From: Macrococcoides bohemicum
Lineage (GTDB): Bacteria; Bacillota; Bacilli; Staphylococcales; Staphylococcaceae
Reading direction: 5' to 3'
Length of the DNA stretch: 64,000 nt
Assembly: GCF_003259675.1 (NCBI RefSeq)
Contig: NZ_PZJG01000005.1
Span: 113,498 to 177,497 of the forward strand
Of this stretch, positions 19,624-27,851 are shown piece after piece. A model generated the notes under the pieces. That model saw nothing but the letters and a program-made list of their open reading frames with translations. It ran no database searches and was not told the DNA's origin. The position numbers and the translations under genes were made by a program. Positions within the stretch are counted from its first letter, which is position 1. Each line of letters begins with the position of its first letter.

Positions 19624-21357
19624 ATGAAATCTCAAATTTCTTGGAAAGTCGGCGGACAGCAAGGTGAGGGTATTGAAAGTACTGGAGAGATGTTTTCAAC
19701 TGCGCTGAATCGTTTGGGTTATTATTTATATGGATATAGACATTTCTCAAGTCGTATTAAAGGTGGACATACGAATAACAAAATTCGTGTCTCTACATCT
19801 AGAGTGCATTCAATCAGCGATGATTTAGATATATTAGTGGCATTTGATCAGGAAACAATTGATGTTAACTATCATGAAATGAATGAAACAGGCATTATTT
19901 TAGCAGATAGCAAGTTTGATCCGGAAAAGCCTGAAGATTATGAGGGTAAGTTCTTCCCAATCGCATTTACTGAAATTGCAAAAGAACTTGGTACAGCATT
20001 AATGAAGAACATGGTAGCAATTGGTGCGAGTGCAAGTCTAATTGGTGTAGACCTTAAACACTTTGAAATATTAGTTGATGATATTTTCGGTAAAAAGGGT
20101 GAAAAGATTTGTGCATTAAACAAACAGGCTTTACATGCAGGTTTTGATTTAATGGAACAGGAGGATATCCACACGTTTACATTAAATCCTTCAACTGAAG
20201 ATGGCCATTTATTTATGATTGGTAATGACGCGATTTCATTAGGTGCAATAACTGGTGGAGCACGCTTTATGGCAGCTTATCCTATCACGCCTGCGAGTGA
20301 GATTATGGAGTACATGATTGATAAGTTACCTGATTTCGGTGGTACGGTTATTCAGACTGAAGATGAAATTGCAGCGGCTGTTATGGCTATCGGTGTAAAC
20401 TATGGCGGCGTTAGAGCATTTACTGCTTCGGCGGGTCCGGGTTTATCTTTAATGATGGAAGCAATCGGATTAAGTGGGATGACAGAACAACCATTTGTAG
20501 TCATTAACACAATGCGTGGTGGTCCATCAACAGGTTTACCAACGAAACAAGAGCAATCAGACTTAATGCAGATGATTTACGGTACGCATGGTGATATTCC
20601 TAAAATTGTATTAGCACCGACAACAGCTGAAGATGCATTCTACTTAACAGCAGAAGCATTTAACTTAGCAGAACAATATCAGTGCCCAGTTATTTTATTA
20701 AGTGACTTACAACTTTCTATGGGGAAACATACAGTGCCTAATTTAGATTTTAATCGCATTAAAATTGATCGTGGGAACTTAATTACTGAAGTTGAGCCAC
20801 GTGAAGATAAATCATACTTCAAACGATATGAAGTAACTGAAAGTGGTGTATCGCCTCGTGTGATTCCGGGTATTAAAAACGGTATTCACCACGTAACAGG
20901 AGTAGAACACACGGAAGAAGGTAAACCTTCTGAAAGCCCGGTAAACCGTGCGAAACAAATGGAAAAACGTATGCGTAAAATCGAACAGTTAAAAATATCA
21001 GAACCTGTTGATTATAAAGAAAATCATGTAGAAGCTGATGTATTAGTAATTGGCTACCTATCAACGTATGGTGCAATTGATGAAGCAATTGAACGAATTG
21101 ATGGTCAGGTAAATCACCTGCATATTAAACAATTACACCCATTTCCTACAGAGGAAGTACAAGCTGCAATCAATAAGGCGAAGAAAGTTATTGTCGCTGA
21201 ACATAACTATGCAGGACAATTATCAAGCATTATCAAGATGAATACAATGCATGAAGGTAAGATTACGAATTTCACTAAATATGATGGTACACCATTCTTA
21301 CCGAAGGAAATCGAAGCAAAAATCAATGAAGTAATAGAAGTAAAGGAGCGCATCTAA
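19624..21357 (+). CDS. korA: 2-oxoacid:ferredoxin oxidoreductase, fused gamma-alpha subunit
   Basis: The enzyme oxidatively decarboxylates a 2-oxoacid (2-oxoglutarate in most related annotations) with CoA and ferredoxin. This 577-residue subunit fuses the gamma domain at the N-terminus (KVGGQQGEGIESTGE, about residues 8-22) to the alpha domain (ITGGARFMAAYPITPASEI, about 205-225, and TASAGPGLSLMMEA). A domain-II-like segment follows to the C-terminus (VIVAEHNYAGQL). It is separated by zero bases from the beta-subunit gene and forms a complex with it. The exact 2-oxoacid cannot be read from sequence. Confidence 0.94.
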   Translation: MKSQISWKVGGQQGEGIESTGEMFSTALNRLGYYLYGYRHFSSRIKGGHTNNKIRVSTSRVHSISDDLDILVAFDQETIDVNYHEMNETGIILADSKFDPEKPEDYEGKFFPIAFTEIAKELGTALMKNMVAIGASASLIGVDLKHFEILVDDIFGKKGEKICALNKQALHAGFDLMEQEDIHTFTLNPSTEDGHLFMIGNDAISLGAITGGARFMAAYPITPASEIMEYMIDKLPDFGGTVIQTEDEIAAAVMAIGVNYGGVRAFTASAGPGLSLMMEAIGLSGMTEQPFVVINTMRGGPSTGLPTKQEQSDLMQMIYGTHGDIPKIVLAPTTAEDAFYLTAEAFNLAEQYQCPVILLSDLQLSMGKHTVPNLDFNRIKIDRGNLITEVEPREDKSYFKRYEVTESGVSPRVIPGIKNGIHHVTGVEHTEEGKPSESPVNRAKQMEKRMRKIEQLKISEPVDYKENHVEADVLVIGYLSTYGAIDEAIERIDGQVNHLHIKQLHPFPTEEVQAAINKAKKVIVAEHNYAGQLSSIIKMNTMHEGKITNFTKYDGTPFLPKEIEAKINEVIEVKERI

Positions 21358-22221
21358 ATGGCAACGTTTAAAGATTTTAGAAATAGTGTGAAACCAAACT
21401 GGTGTCCAGGATGTGGTGACTTCTCAGTGCAAGCAGCAATTCAAAAAGCATGTGCAAACGTAGGTTTAGAACCTGAAGAATTAGCTGTAATTACAGGAAT
21501 CGGATGTTCTGGTCGTTTATCAGGTTATATTAATTCATTCGGTGTTCACTCAATTCATGGCCGTGCATTACCGATGGCACAAGGTGTTAAAATGGCAAAC
21601 CAGGAACTTACAGTTATCGCTTCAGGTGGAGATGGAGATGGATACGCTATTGGTATGGGACATACAATCCACTCAATACGTCGTAATATTGACTTAACAT
21701 ATGTAGTAATGGATAACCAGATTTATGGTTTAACAAAAGGTCAAACTTCACCAAGTTCAGCACATGGATTTGTTACTAAAACAACGCCACATGGTTCAAT
21801 TGAGAAAAATGTATCTCCATTAGAACTTGCAATTACATCAGGTGCAACATTTGTAGCACAAAGTTTCTCAAGTGATATTAAAGAATTAACATCAATTATT
21901 GAAGCTGCGATTAACCATAAAGGATTTGCATTCGTTAATGTATTCTCTCCATGTGTTACGTACAATAAAGTAAATACGTACGATTGGTTTAAAGAAAACT
22001 TAGTTTCTTTAAACGATATCGAAGGTTATGACAATAAAGACAAAATGCAAGCATTAAACACTGTAGTAGAGCATAACGGATTAGTAACTGGAATCATTTA
22101 TCAGGATACTGAAACGTCAAGCTATGCAGAACAATTAAATGGTTACTCAAAATCATTGGCGAAAGAACCAATTGAAATGGACCCATCTAAATTTGAAGCT
22201 TTAATGGCTGAATTTAAATAA
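21358..22221 (+). CDS. korB: 2-oxoacid:ferredoxin oxidoreductase, beta subunit
   Basis: This 287-residue subunit binds thiamine diphosphate and a [4Fe-4S] cluster. The N-terminal cysteines are in NWCPGCGDFSV (about residues 15-25) with a further Cys in GIGCSGRLSGY (about 50). A late Cys is in FSPCVTYN (about 200). The TPP/Mg motif is GGDGDGYAIGMGH followed by MDNQIYGLTKGQ (about 88-125). It directly follows korA with the ATG adjoining the korA stop. The operon ends in a clear terminator. The TPP dependence of this enzyme and the thiamine-precursor operon next door are a natural pairing, though probably coincidental. Confidence 0.95.
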   Translation: MATFKDFRNSVKPNWCPGCGDFSVQAAIQKACANVGLEPEELAVITGIGCSGRLSGYINSFGVHSIHGRALPMAQGVKMANQELTVIASGGDGDGYAIGMGHTIHSIRRNIDLTYVVMDNQIYGLTKGQTSPSSAHGFVTKTTPHGSIEKNVSPLELAITSGATFVAQSFSSDIKELTSIIEAAINHKGFAFVNVFSPCVTYNKVNTYDWFKENLVSLNDIEGYDNKDKMQALNTVVEHNGLVTGIIYQDTETSSYAEQLNGYSKSLAKEPIEMDPSKFEALMAEFK

Positions 22222-22229
22222 AATAAAGA

Positions 22230-22267
22230 GACATAGTAATCTGGTGATTGCTATGTCTTTTATTTAT
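22230..22267 (+). terminator. Terminator of korAB
   Basis: A 12-bp stem (22230-22241 with 22246-22257, one mismatch) with the loop TGGT is followed by a T-rich tail. Confidence 0.88.
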
Positions 22268-22359
22268 CTTTTAAAAAAACTACCTTTAACAAGAAAATTA
22301 ACGTAGAATAATCATAAAATTATTTCAGTTCAGTAGCGTAAAAATTAAGTCTTAAACAT

Positions 22360-22387
22360 TTGATGCTTGGTATTTCTTTGGTATACT
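22360..22387 (+). promoter_or_regulatory. Probable promoter of the thi operon
   Basis: TTGATG at 22360-22365 and TATACT at 22382-22387 are separated by 16 bases, about 27 bases upstream of the riboswitch aptamer. Confidence 0.55.
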
Positions 22388-22413
22388 TGTAAAGGAAAAT
22401 AAAATAACTAAAA

Positions 22414-22497
22414 ACACTAGGGGAGTCATTCTGAGAATGGACACTGGTCCTAAACCCTTATTCACCTGATCTAGGTAAAACTAGCGTAGGGAAGTGT
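22414..22497 (+). promoter_or_regulatory. TPP (Thi-box) riboswitch aptamer
   Basis: The conserved elements of the thiamine pyrophosphate riboswitch are all present in order: GGGG then CTGAGA (22431-22436), ACCTGAT (22464-22470) and GCGTAGGGAA (22484-22493). The P1 helix closes with ACACT (22414-22418) pairing AGTGT (22493-22497). It lies upstream of a thiamine-precursor ABC transporter, exactly where this riboswitch is expected. Confidence 0.95.
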
Positions 22498-22536
22498 CGC
22501 TTTTTGACACAACTTTACATGTAGGTTGTGTTTTTT
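22494..22536 (+). terminator. Expression platform of the TPP riboswitch: antiterminator and terminator
   Basis: The terminator is ACACAAC (22507-22513) pairing GTTGTGT (22525-22531), followed by a run of T residues. The antiterminator is GTGTC (22494-22498) pairing GACAC (22506-22510). GTGTC overlaps the 3' arm of P1, and GACAC overlaps the 5' arm of the terminator, so the three helices exclude each other. This predicts that TPP binding switches the operon off by termination. Confidence 0.85.
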
Positions 22537-22553
22537 ATTTGGAGGAAAATAAG

Positions 22554-23576
22554 ATGAAAAAAAGTATATTAGTAGGGATGAGTTGTGCAGTATTATTAGC
22601 TGCTTGTGGTAACGAAGAAAATAAAGATGCTAATAAAACTACAAGTAAGACGGACAGCAACAAAACTGAAAAAGTTACCATGATGTTAGACTGGACACCA
22701 AATACGAACCATACGGGTATTTATGTGGCAAAAGAAAAAGGCTTCTTTAAGAAACATGGTCTGGATGTTGATATTAAAACGCCTGGTGATGTTACTGCTG
22801 ATCAGATGATAGCTGCAAATAAGAAAGATGTTCAATTTGGTATTAGTGCGCAGGAGCAGGTTACACAGTCACGTTCAGAAGGTGTACCTATTAAATCAAT
22901 CGGTGCAATCATACAACATAACACAAGTGGTTTTATGAGTTTGAAAGATAAGCATATAAAATCACCAAAAGATTATGAAGGTAAAACATACGGTGGCTGG
23001 GGTGCGCCAATTGAGAAGGCATTTATTGAAACATTGATGAAAAAAGAAAATGCTGATGTCAACAAAACGAAGATTGTCAATATGGGGAATACTGATTTCT
23101 TCTCAGCTTCTAAGAAAAATATTGATTTCTCTTGGGTATACTACGGATGGACCGGTATTGAAGCAGAAACAAGAAATATTGACGTAAACATGCAATACTT
23201 AACAGATTACGATAAAAATCTAGATTATTATACACCGATTATTATTGCCAATGAAAAATATTTAAAATCAAACCCTGATACAGCTAAAGCATTTATGGCA
23301 GCCGTAAAAGAAGGATATGAATATGCGATTAAACACGAAAAAGAAAGTGCAGATATTTTAATTAAATCAGCACCGGAATTAAAGAAACAAAAAGATTTAG
23401 TCTATAAATCTCAAAGCTATTTATCGCCGAAATATCAAGATGATGCAAAATCCTGGGGTATTCAGGATGAGAAAGTATGGGCCAATTATGCGAAGTATTT
23501 AAAAGATAATAAAATTATTAAAAATGATTTTGTTGCAAAAGATGCATTTACAAATGAATTTGTGGAGGTTAAATAA
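22554..23576 (+). CDS. thiY: Thiamine-precursor (NMT1/THI5-type) substrate-binding lipoprotein, ThiY-like
   Basis: This is the extracellular binding lipoprotein of an ABC importer for a pyrimidine precursor of thiamine. From the chosen ATG the protein has 340 residues and a lipoprotein signal (MKKSILVGMSCAVLLAACGN), with the lipid-modified Cys near residue 19. The mature part opens with the family segment MLDWTPNTNHTGIYVAKEKG. The upstream in-frame start at 22494 falls inside the riboswitch and is not credible; GGAGGAAAAT precedes 22554. It is the first gene under the TPP riboswitch. B. subtilis ThiY binds formylaminopyrimidine, and the same ligand is plausible here. Confidence 0.93.
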   Translation: MKKSILVGMSCAVLLAACGNEENKDANKTTSKTDSNKTEKVTMMLDWTPNTNHTGIYVAKEKGFFKKHGLDVDIKTPGDVTADQMIAANKKDVQFGISAQEQVTQSRSEGVPIKSIGAIIQHNTSGFMSLKDKHIKSPKDYEGKTYGGWGAPIEKAFIETLMKKENADVNKTKIVNMGNTDFFSASKKNIDFSWVYYGWTGIEAETRNIDVNMQYLTDYDKNLDYYTPIIIANEKYLKSNPDTAKAFMAAVKEGYEYAIKHEKESADILIKSAPELKKQKDLVYKSQSYLSPKYQDDAKSWGIQDEKVWANYAKYLKDNKIIKNDFVAKDAFTNEFVEVK

Positions 23577-23863
23577 TGGCGAATACAATAATGAGCATTC
23601 AAATTATTCCTAAAACACCAGAAGGTCAGGATGTAATACCATATGTCGATGCTGCGATCGAAGTGATTGAACAATCAGGTCTTAAATTTGTAGTATCCCC
23701 ACTTGAGACAAGTATTGAAGGTGATATGCATGAACTGTTACCATTAATCGAACAGATGAACCATCGTATGCGTGCATTAGGCTGTGAATCAATTATTTCG
23801 CAGGTGAAATTCTATCATGGAGAATCAGTATCGATGGATGCATTGGTTGCGAAATATCGATGA
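23576..23863 (+). CDS. Thiamine-binding protein of the MTH1187/YkoF type
   Basis: A small 95-residue cytosolic protein with the ferredoxin-like fold of the thiamine-binding MTH1187/YkoF family: MSIQIIPKT at the N-terminus, VSPLETSIEGDMHELLPLIE in the middle and ISQVKFYHG near the end. Its ATG overlaps the last base of the thiY stop codon and its end overlaps the permease gene, so it is translationally coupled to the transporter. A role as intracellular binder of thiamine or its pyrimidine moiety is inferred from family and context. Confidence 0.88.
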   Translation: MANTIMSIQIIPKTPEGQDVIPYVDAAIEVIEQSGLKFVVSPLETSIEGDMHELLPLIEQMNHRMRALGCESIISQVKFYHGESVSMDALVAKYR

Positions 23864-24600
23864 TTAAAGCTTTAAAATTCTCATTGTTTATGATTTGCTT
23901 GTTGCTTGTATGGGAAGGATTTGTATGGCTATTAAAAGTCGATCCCTATACACTACCTGCGCCAAGTGCTATTGCAAAGTCATTCGTGGTAGATTTTCCT
24001 GAATACTTTCCACATCTGTTACCGACGATACAACTTGTATTATTAGGTTTATTTTGTTCAATTATTTGTGGTGTTCTATTTGCGGTCATACTTAACTTAA
24101 TACCAGTATTAAATGATTATATTTATCCGTTACTTATTATGAGTCAGAATATCCCTGTTATTGTTATTGCACCGTTACTTGTAATATGGTTTGGATTTGG
24201 ACTATTACCGAAACTCATCGTGATTACTTTAATCTGTTTCTTTCCCATAACAGTGAGTTTGCTGGAAGGATTTCACGAGACAGATAAAGATTTAAAGAAA
24301 TATATGCAAATGATGGGTGCTTCACGTATGGAACTATTTACAAAATTAGAATGGCCAAACAGTATGCCGTTTTTCTTTAATGGTTTAAAGATTGCCGGCA
24401 CGTATTCAGTAATGGGTGCGATTATTTCTGAATGGCTTGGAAGTGACAAAGGTTTAGGTAAATTTATGATACTTGCACAACGTGCATTTCAAGTAGATCA
24501 GGTTTTTGTTGCGATTGTCTGGATCATTATATTCGCATTAATAATATATATTGTAATAGAAGCGATAAAACGTTTCGTATTGAGGTGGAATCATGAATAA
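23860..24600 (+). CDS. thiX: ABC permease for thiamine precursor, ThiX-like
   Basis: This 246-residue BPD-type permease has about six membrane helices. The EAA loop that contacts the ATPase is visible as MMGASRMELFTKLEWPNSMP at about residues 150-170. It overlaps the preceding gene by four bases and the ATPase gene by eight bases. It forms the channel of the ThiXYZ importer under the TPP riboswitch. Confidence 0.93.
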   Translation: MIKALKFSLFMICLLLVWEGFVWLLKVDPYTLPAPSAIAKSFVVDFPEYFPHLLPTIQLVLLGLFCSIICGVLFAVILNLIPVLNDYIYPLLIMSQNIPVIVIAPLLVIWFGFGLLPKLIVITLICFFPITVSLLEGFHETDKDLKKYMQMMGASRMELFTKLEWPNSMPFFFNGLKIAGTYSVMGAIISEWLGSDKGLGKFMILAQRAFQVDQVFVAIVWIIIFALIIYIVIEAIKRFVLRWNHE

Positions 24601-25300
24601 CTTAATAACGATACAAAATGTTTCACATCAATATGGAGACAAGCAAGTATTAGCTGGTATTAATCTTACAGTACTGCAGAATGAAATTATTGCAATTCTG
24701 GGACCGAGTGGGTCTGGGAAGTCAACGCTTATTAATATTATAGGTGGACTATTAGAACAAACATCTGGAGAAGTCTATATTAACGATAAGAAAGTGATGA
24801 CTACTGGGCATGTTTCATTTATGCCTCAAACGAGTTCTTTAATGCCATGGCGTACTGTAGAAGATAATATTAAACTTGCTACTGAAATTGGAAAAGAAAA
24901 TAACCAAGATCAAAGTTTATCATTATTAGAGCGTGCGGGTTTTACTGGTATTAAAGATCAATATCCAGCCAGTTTATCTGGAGGTATGAAACAGCGCGTG
25001 TCTTTCTTACGTGCATTAAATACAAACCATCAAGTATTGTTACTCGATGAACCATTTTCTGCATTAGATGAAATTACACGTGTGGATATGCAGCAGTGGC
25101 TAAAGGGATTGATTAAAGAAACAGGTAAGACTGTACTTATGATTACCCATAGCATTGAAGAAGCGATTTTAATGTCTGATCGTATTATCGTACTCAACGG
25201 TAAACCAGCAACAATTGATCATATTTATGACACTAATAGAATTGAAAGAGAAACAGGCATGCAGGCTCTGAAATTGAAATTGTTTGATCAATTAAGGTAA
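24593..25300 (+). CDS. thiZ: ABC ATP-binding protein for thiamine precursor, ThiZ-like
   Basis: This 235-residue ATPase of the nitrate/taurine-type importer group has Walker A GPSGSGKST (about residues 38-46), the Q-loop in SFMPQTSSLMPWRT, the signature LSGGMKQRVSF (about 126), Walker B VLLLDEPFSALDE and the switch His in MITHSIEEA. It is the last gene of the operon and is followed by a bidirectional terminator shared with the convergent DedA gene. Confidence 0.94.
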   Translation: MNNLITIQNVSHQYGDKQVLAGINLTVLQNEIIAILGPSGSGKSTLINIIGGLLEQTSGEVYINDKKVMTTGHVSFMPQTSSLMPWRTVEDNIKLATEIGKENNQDQSLSLLERAGFTGIKDQYPASLSGGMKQRVSFLRALNTNHQVLLLDEPFSALDEITRVDMQQWLKGLIKETGKTVLMITHSIEEAILMSDRIIVLNGKPATIDHIYDTNRIERETGMQALKLKLFDQLR

Positions 25301-25315
25301 GGAAGTAATACAAAC

Positions 25316-25347
25316 AAAAAGGAGAGACACGACCGTCTCTCCTTTTT
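25316..25347. terminator. Bidirectional terminator between thi operon and dedA
   Basis: GGAGAGAC (25321-25328) pairs with GTCTCTCC (25335-25342); an A-run on the left and a T-run on the right allow termination in both directions for the converging genes. Confidence 0.85.
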
Positions 25348-25360
25348 ATATGTATTTATA

Positions 25361-26002
25361 TTACTTATTACATATATTCTTAATAACACTTATTACTGCT
25401 GGTAAGACTGAAATTAAAATAATTAAAATAAGTACAATTTCAAAATTATTTTTTACAATCGGTATATTTCCGAAGAAGTAGCCACCTGCTAGACAAATTC
25501 CTACCCATACAACAGCACCGATTACGTTATACAGAATAAAGTAGCTGTATTTCATAGAACTTGCACCGGCAACGAATGGTATAAATGTTCTGATAAACGG
25601 CATAAACCTTGCAATAACGATCGTCTTTCCGCCATACGTATTAAAGAAATTTTCTGCTTTTAACATGTGATCCTGTTTGATTAATCTGCCGATTTTTGGA
25701 TGATTCACGATACCGTATCCTACCCATTTACCGATATGGTAGTTTAGGGTATCACCAATAATCGCTGCGAGTGATAATAATATAAATAAAAACCAGATAT
25801 TTATTGCGCCTTGCGGTGCTAATGCTCCTGCTGCAAATAACATTGAATCACCAGGCAAGAATGGCATGATGACTAATCCCGTTTCTACGAATACGATACC
25901 AAATAATATTGCATATGTAAGTGTGCCGTAATCTTTTACGATATTAACGAGATGTTCGTCGATATGTAAAATGAAATCCATTAATTGAGTAAGTATTGAC
26001 AT
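25361..26002 (-). CDS. DedA-family membrane protein
   Basis: This 213-residue protein belongs to the DedA/SNARE-associated family of membrane proteins implicated in lipid flipping and proton-motive-force maintenance. The motifs FVETGLVIMPFLPGDSMLF (about residues 38-56), GDTLNYHIGKWVG (about 82) and ARFMPFIRTFIPFVAGAS (about 128-145) are typical. About four or five membrane helices are visible. It is a single gene converging on the thi operon. The substrate is not determinable. Confidence 0.92.
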   Translation of the reverse strand: MSILTQLMDFILHIDEHLVNIVKDYGTLTYAILFGIVFVETGLVIMPFLPGDSMLFAAGALAPQGAINIWFLFILLSLAAIIGDTLNYHIGKWVGYGIVNHPKIGRLIKQDHMLKAENFFNTYGGKTIVIARFMPFIRTFIPFVAGASSMKYSYFILYNVIGAVVWVGICLAGGYFFGNIPIVKNNFEIVLILIILISVLPAVISVIKNICNK

Positions 26003-26135
26003 TTATTTAGCTCCAATTCATTTGTTTTTTCTAATTTATTATACGCTAGTCTATCTTACTTGCAAAAGAGTAAGTATATTTATTTTTAATTAATTTATTT
26101 AATGGCATAATATGAATAAGAAAGAGGGTGGGAAT

Positions 26136-27851
26136 ATGATATTAAAGTTTACGAAGCCATATTCAGGATATATCATCTTTGCTTTAATCCTGATGCTACT
26201 GGAACTGGCGGTAGAGTTAAGTTTGCCAGTTATCTTATCCCAGATTATCAATGAGGGGATATTAAAGAATGATTTGAATCAAACTTTCTTTTATTTAGGT
26301 CTTTTAGTTGTAATGAGTATTGCAGCATTTATTTGTGGTATCATTAATTCATTTGTGGCAAGTCATGTCTGTCATGGGTTTTCATATGACTTAAGAGAAG
26401 CTTTGTTTCAGCATATTCAAAAGTTTTCTTTAGCAACACTTGAGAAATTTAGTACATCGAGTATAATAACTCGTCTTACAAGTGATGTTATCGCATGTGA
26501 AATGGTGCTATTTATGAGTTTAAGAATTATGTTGCGCGCACCATTACTAGTGATCGGTAGTATTGTTATGAGTTTTATGGTTGCACCGCATTTAGCGATT
26601 TACTTACTTATAGGAAGTCCGATTATCTTTATCTTTTTATACATATCAGCAAGAAGTGGCATGAAACTCTTTAGACGTGTTCAAAAAGAGCTGGATGGTG
26701 TCAATCGTACCATTCAACAGAATCAATCTTCAGTAAGGATGATTCGTGCAAATTTAAGTGGTGCATATGAAACTTCAAAATTTGAAAGAACTTCAACATT
26801 ACTAAAGAATGACACGGTTAAAGCACTTAAATTGATGGAACGAATTTTACCGTTTTTATTAATAGTTATGAATATTGCACTTTTAATAGTGATTTATATG
26901 GGTGCAAAAGATGTTACTCAAAATGCGCTAAATGTTGGTGCACTAGTCGCTGTAATCAATTATGCATTGCGTATGCAAGGCGGCTTTTCAATGTTTGCTT
27001 TCATTATCATTGCTTTCTCACGTGCAAAAGCAAGTAGTGATCGTATGACTGAAGTCCTTGAAACACCTGTCGATGAAGATCTTTCAAAAACTAATATTCA
27101 GCCTCATGCAGGTGGAGCAAGTGTTGAGTTTATAGATGTAGACTTTAAATATCCTTTATCACATCGAAATGTGCTGGAGAATATTAATTTTAAAGTGAAT
27201 GCCGGTGAAAAATTTGTCGTTATGGGGGCGACAGGGTCTGGTAAATCTGCAATGTTAAGTTTAATCCCTAGAATGTATGAACCAACAAAAGGTCAGATAC
27301 TAATTGATGGTAAAGATATTAAAGAATATCAGGAAAGCTATTTAAGAGAAATGATTGGCTATGTTCCTCAGAAGAATACATTGTTTACAGGTACCGTATT
27401 CGATAATATTATATTTGGCAATCAACTGGCTAGTGAAAGTGAAGTGATGAGAGCTACTGAAATTGCACAAATTCACGATAATATCATGGATTTTGATCGG
27501 CAATATAAAACAGGTGTCGGTCAGGAAGGTGTTAATTTATCTGGTGGCCAAAAACAACGTATCGCAATAGCTCGTGCAATTATTCGTGAGCCGAATATTT
27601 TAATACTTGATGATTCGACTTCTGCTTTAGATATACACACAGAATCAAAATTATTTAATACTTTACAGCAACTACCGATGACTCGTATAATCGTAAGTCA
27701 AAAAATTGAGACCGCAAAAACAGCTGATCATATTTTGCTACTTGATCAAGGTAAAGTAGTTGGCTTCGGAGACCATGCAACTTTACTGAAGACATCGGAG
27801 CTGTATCAACAAATTAATGATTCTCAGGAAAGAGGTGAGGTAGGTGCCTAA
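26136..27851 (+). CDS. Heterodimeric ABC exporter, degenerate-site half
   Basis: This half-transporter (571 aa) has six N-terminal membrane helices (about residues 1-310) and an ATPase domain. Walker A is GATGSGKS (about 365) and the signature LSGGQKQR is canonical, but Walker B reads ILILDDSTSALD with Asp instead of the catalytic Glu. The switch region is IIVSQKIETAK with Gln in place of His. This is the degenerate subunit pattern of BmrC/LmrC-type multidrug exporters. The ATG at 26136 follows GAGGGTGGG; the upstream ATG at 26112 would include the ribosome site. It overlaps its partner gene by eight bases. Confidence 0.92.
   Translation: MILKFTKPYSGYIIFALILMLLELAVELSLPVILSQIINEGILKNDLNQTFFYLGLLVVMSIAAFICGIINSFVASHVCHGFSYDLREALFQHIQKFSLATLEKFSTSSIITRLTSDVIACEMVLFMSLRIMLRAPLLVIGSIVMSFMVAPHLAIYLLIGSPIIFIFLYISARSGMKLFRRVQKELDGVNRTIQQNQSSVRMIRANLSGAYETSKFERTSTLLKNDTVKALKLMERILPFLLIVMNIALLIVIYMGAKDVTQNALNVGALVAVINYALRMQGGFSMFAFIIIAFSRAKASSDRMTEVLETPVDEDLSKTNIQPHAGGASVEFIDVDFKYPLSHRNVLENINFKVNAGEKFVVMGATGSGKSAMLSLIPRMYEPTKGQILIDGKDIKEYQESYLREMIGYVPQKNTLFTGTVFDNIIFGNQLASESEVMRATEIAQIHDNIMDFDRQYKTGVGQEGVNLSGGQKQRIAIARAIIREPNILILDDSTSALDIHTESKLFNTLQQLPMTRIIVSQKIETAKTADHILLLDQGKVVGFGDHATLLKTSELYQQINDSQERGEVGA

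Noticed and set aside
22494..22553. Upstream start for the thi binding protein at 22494
   Set aside because: It would translate through the riboswitch expression platform; the lipoprotein signal begins at 22554 behind a good ribosome site.
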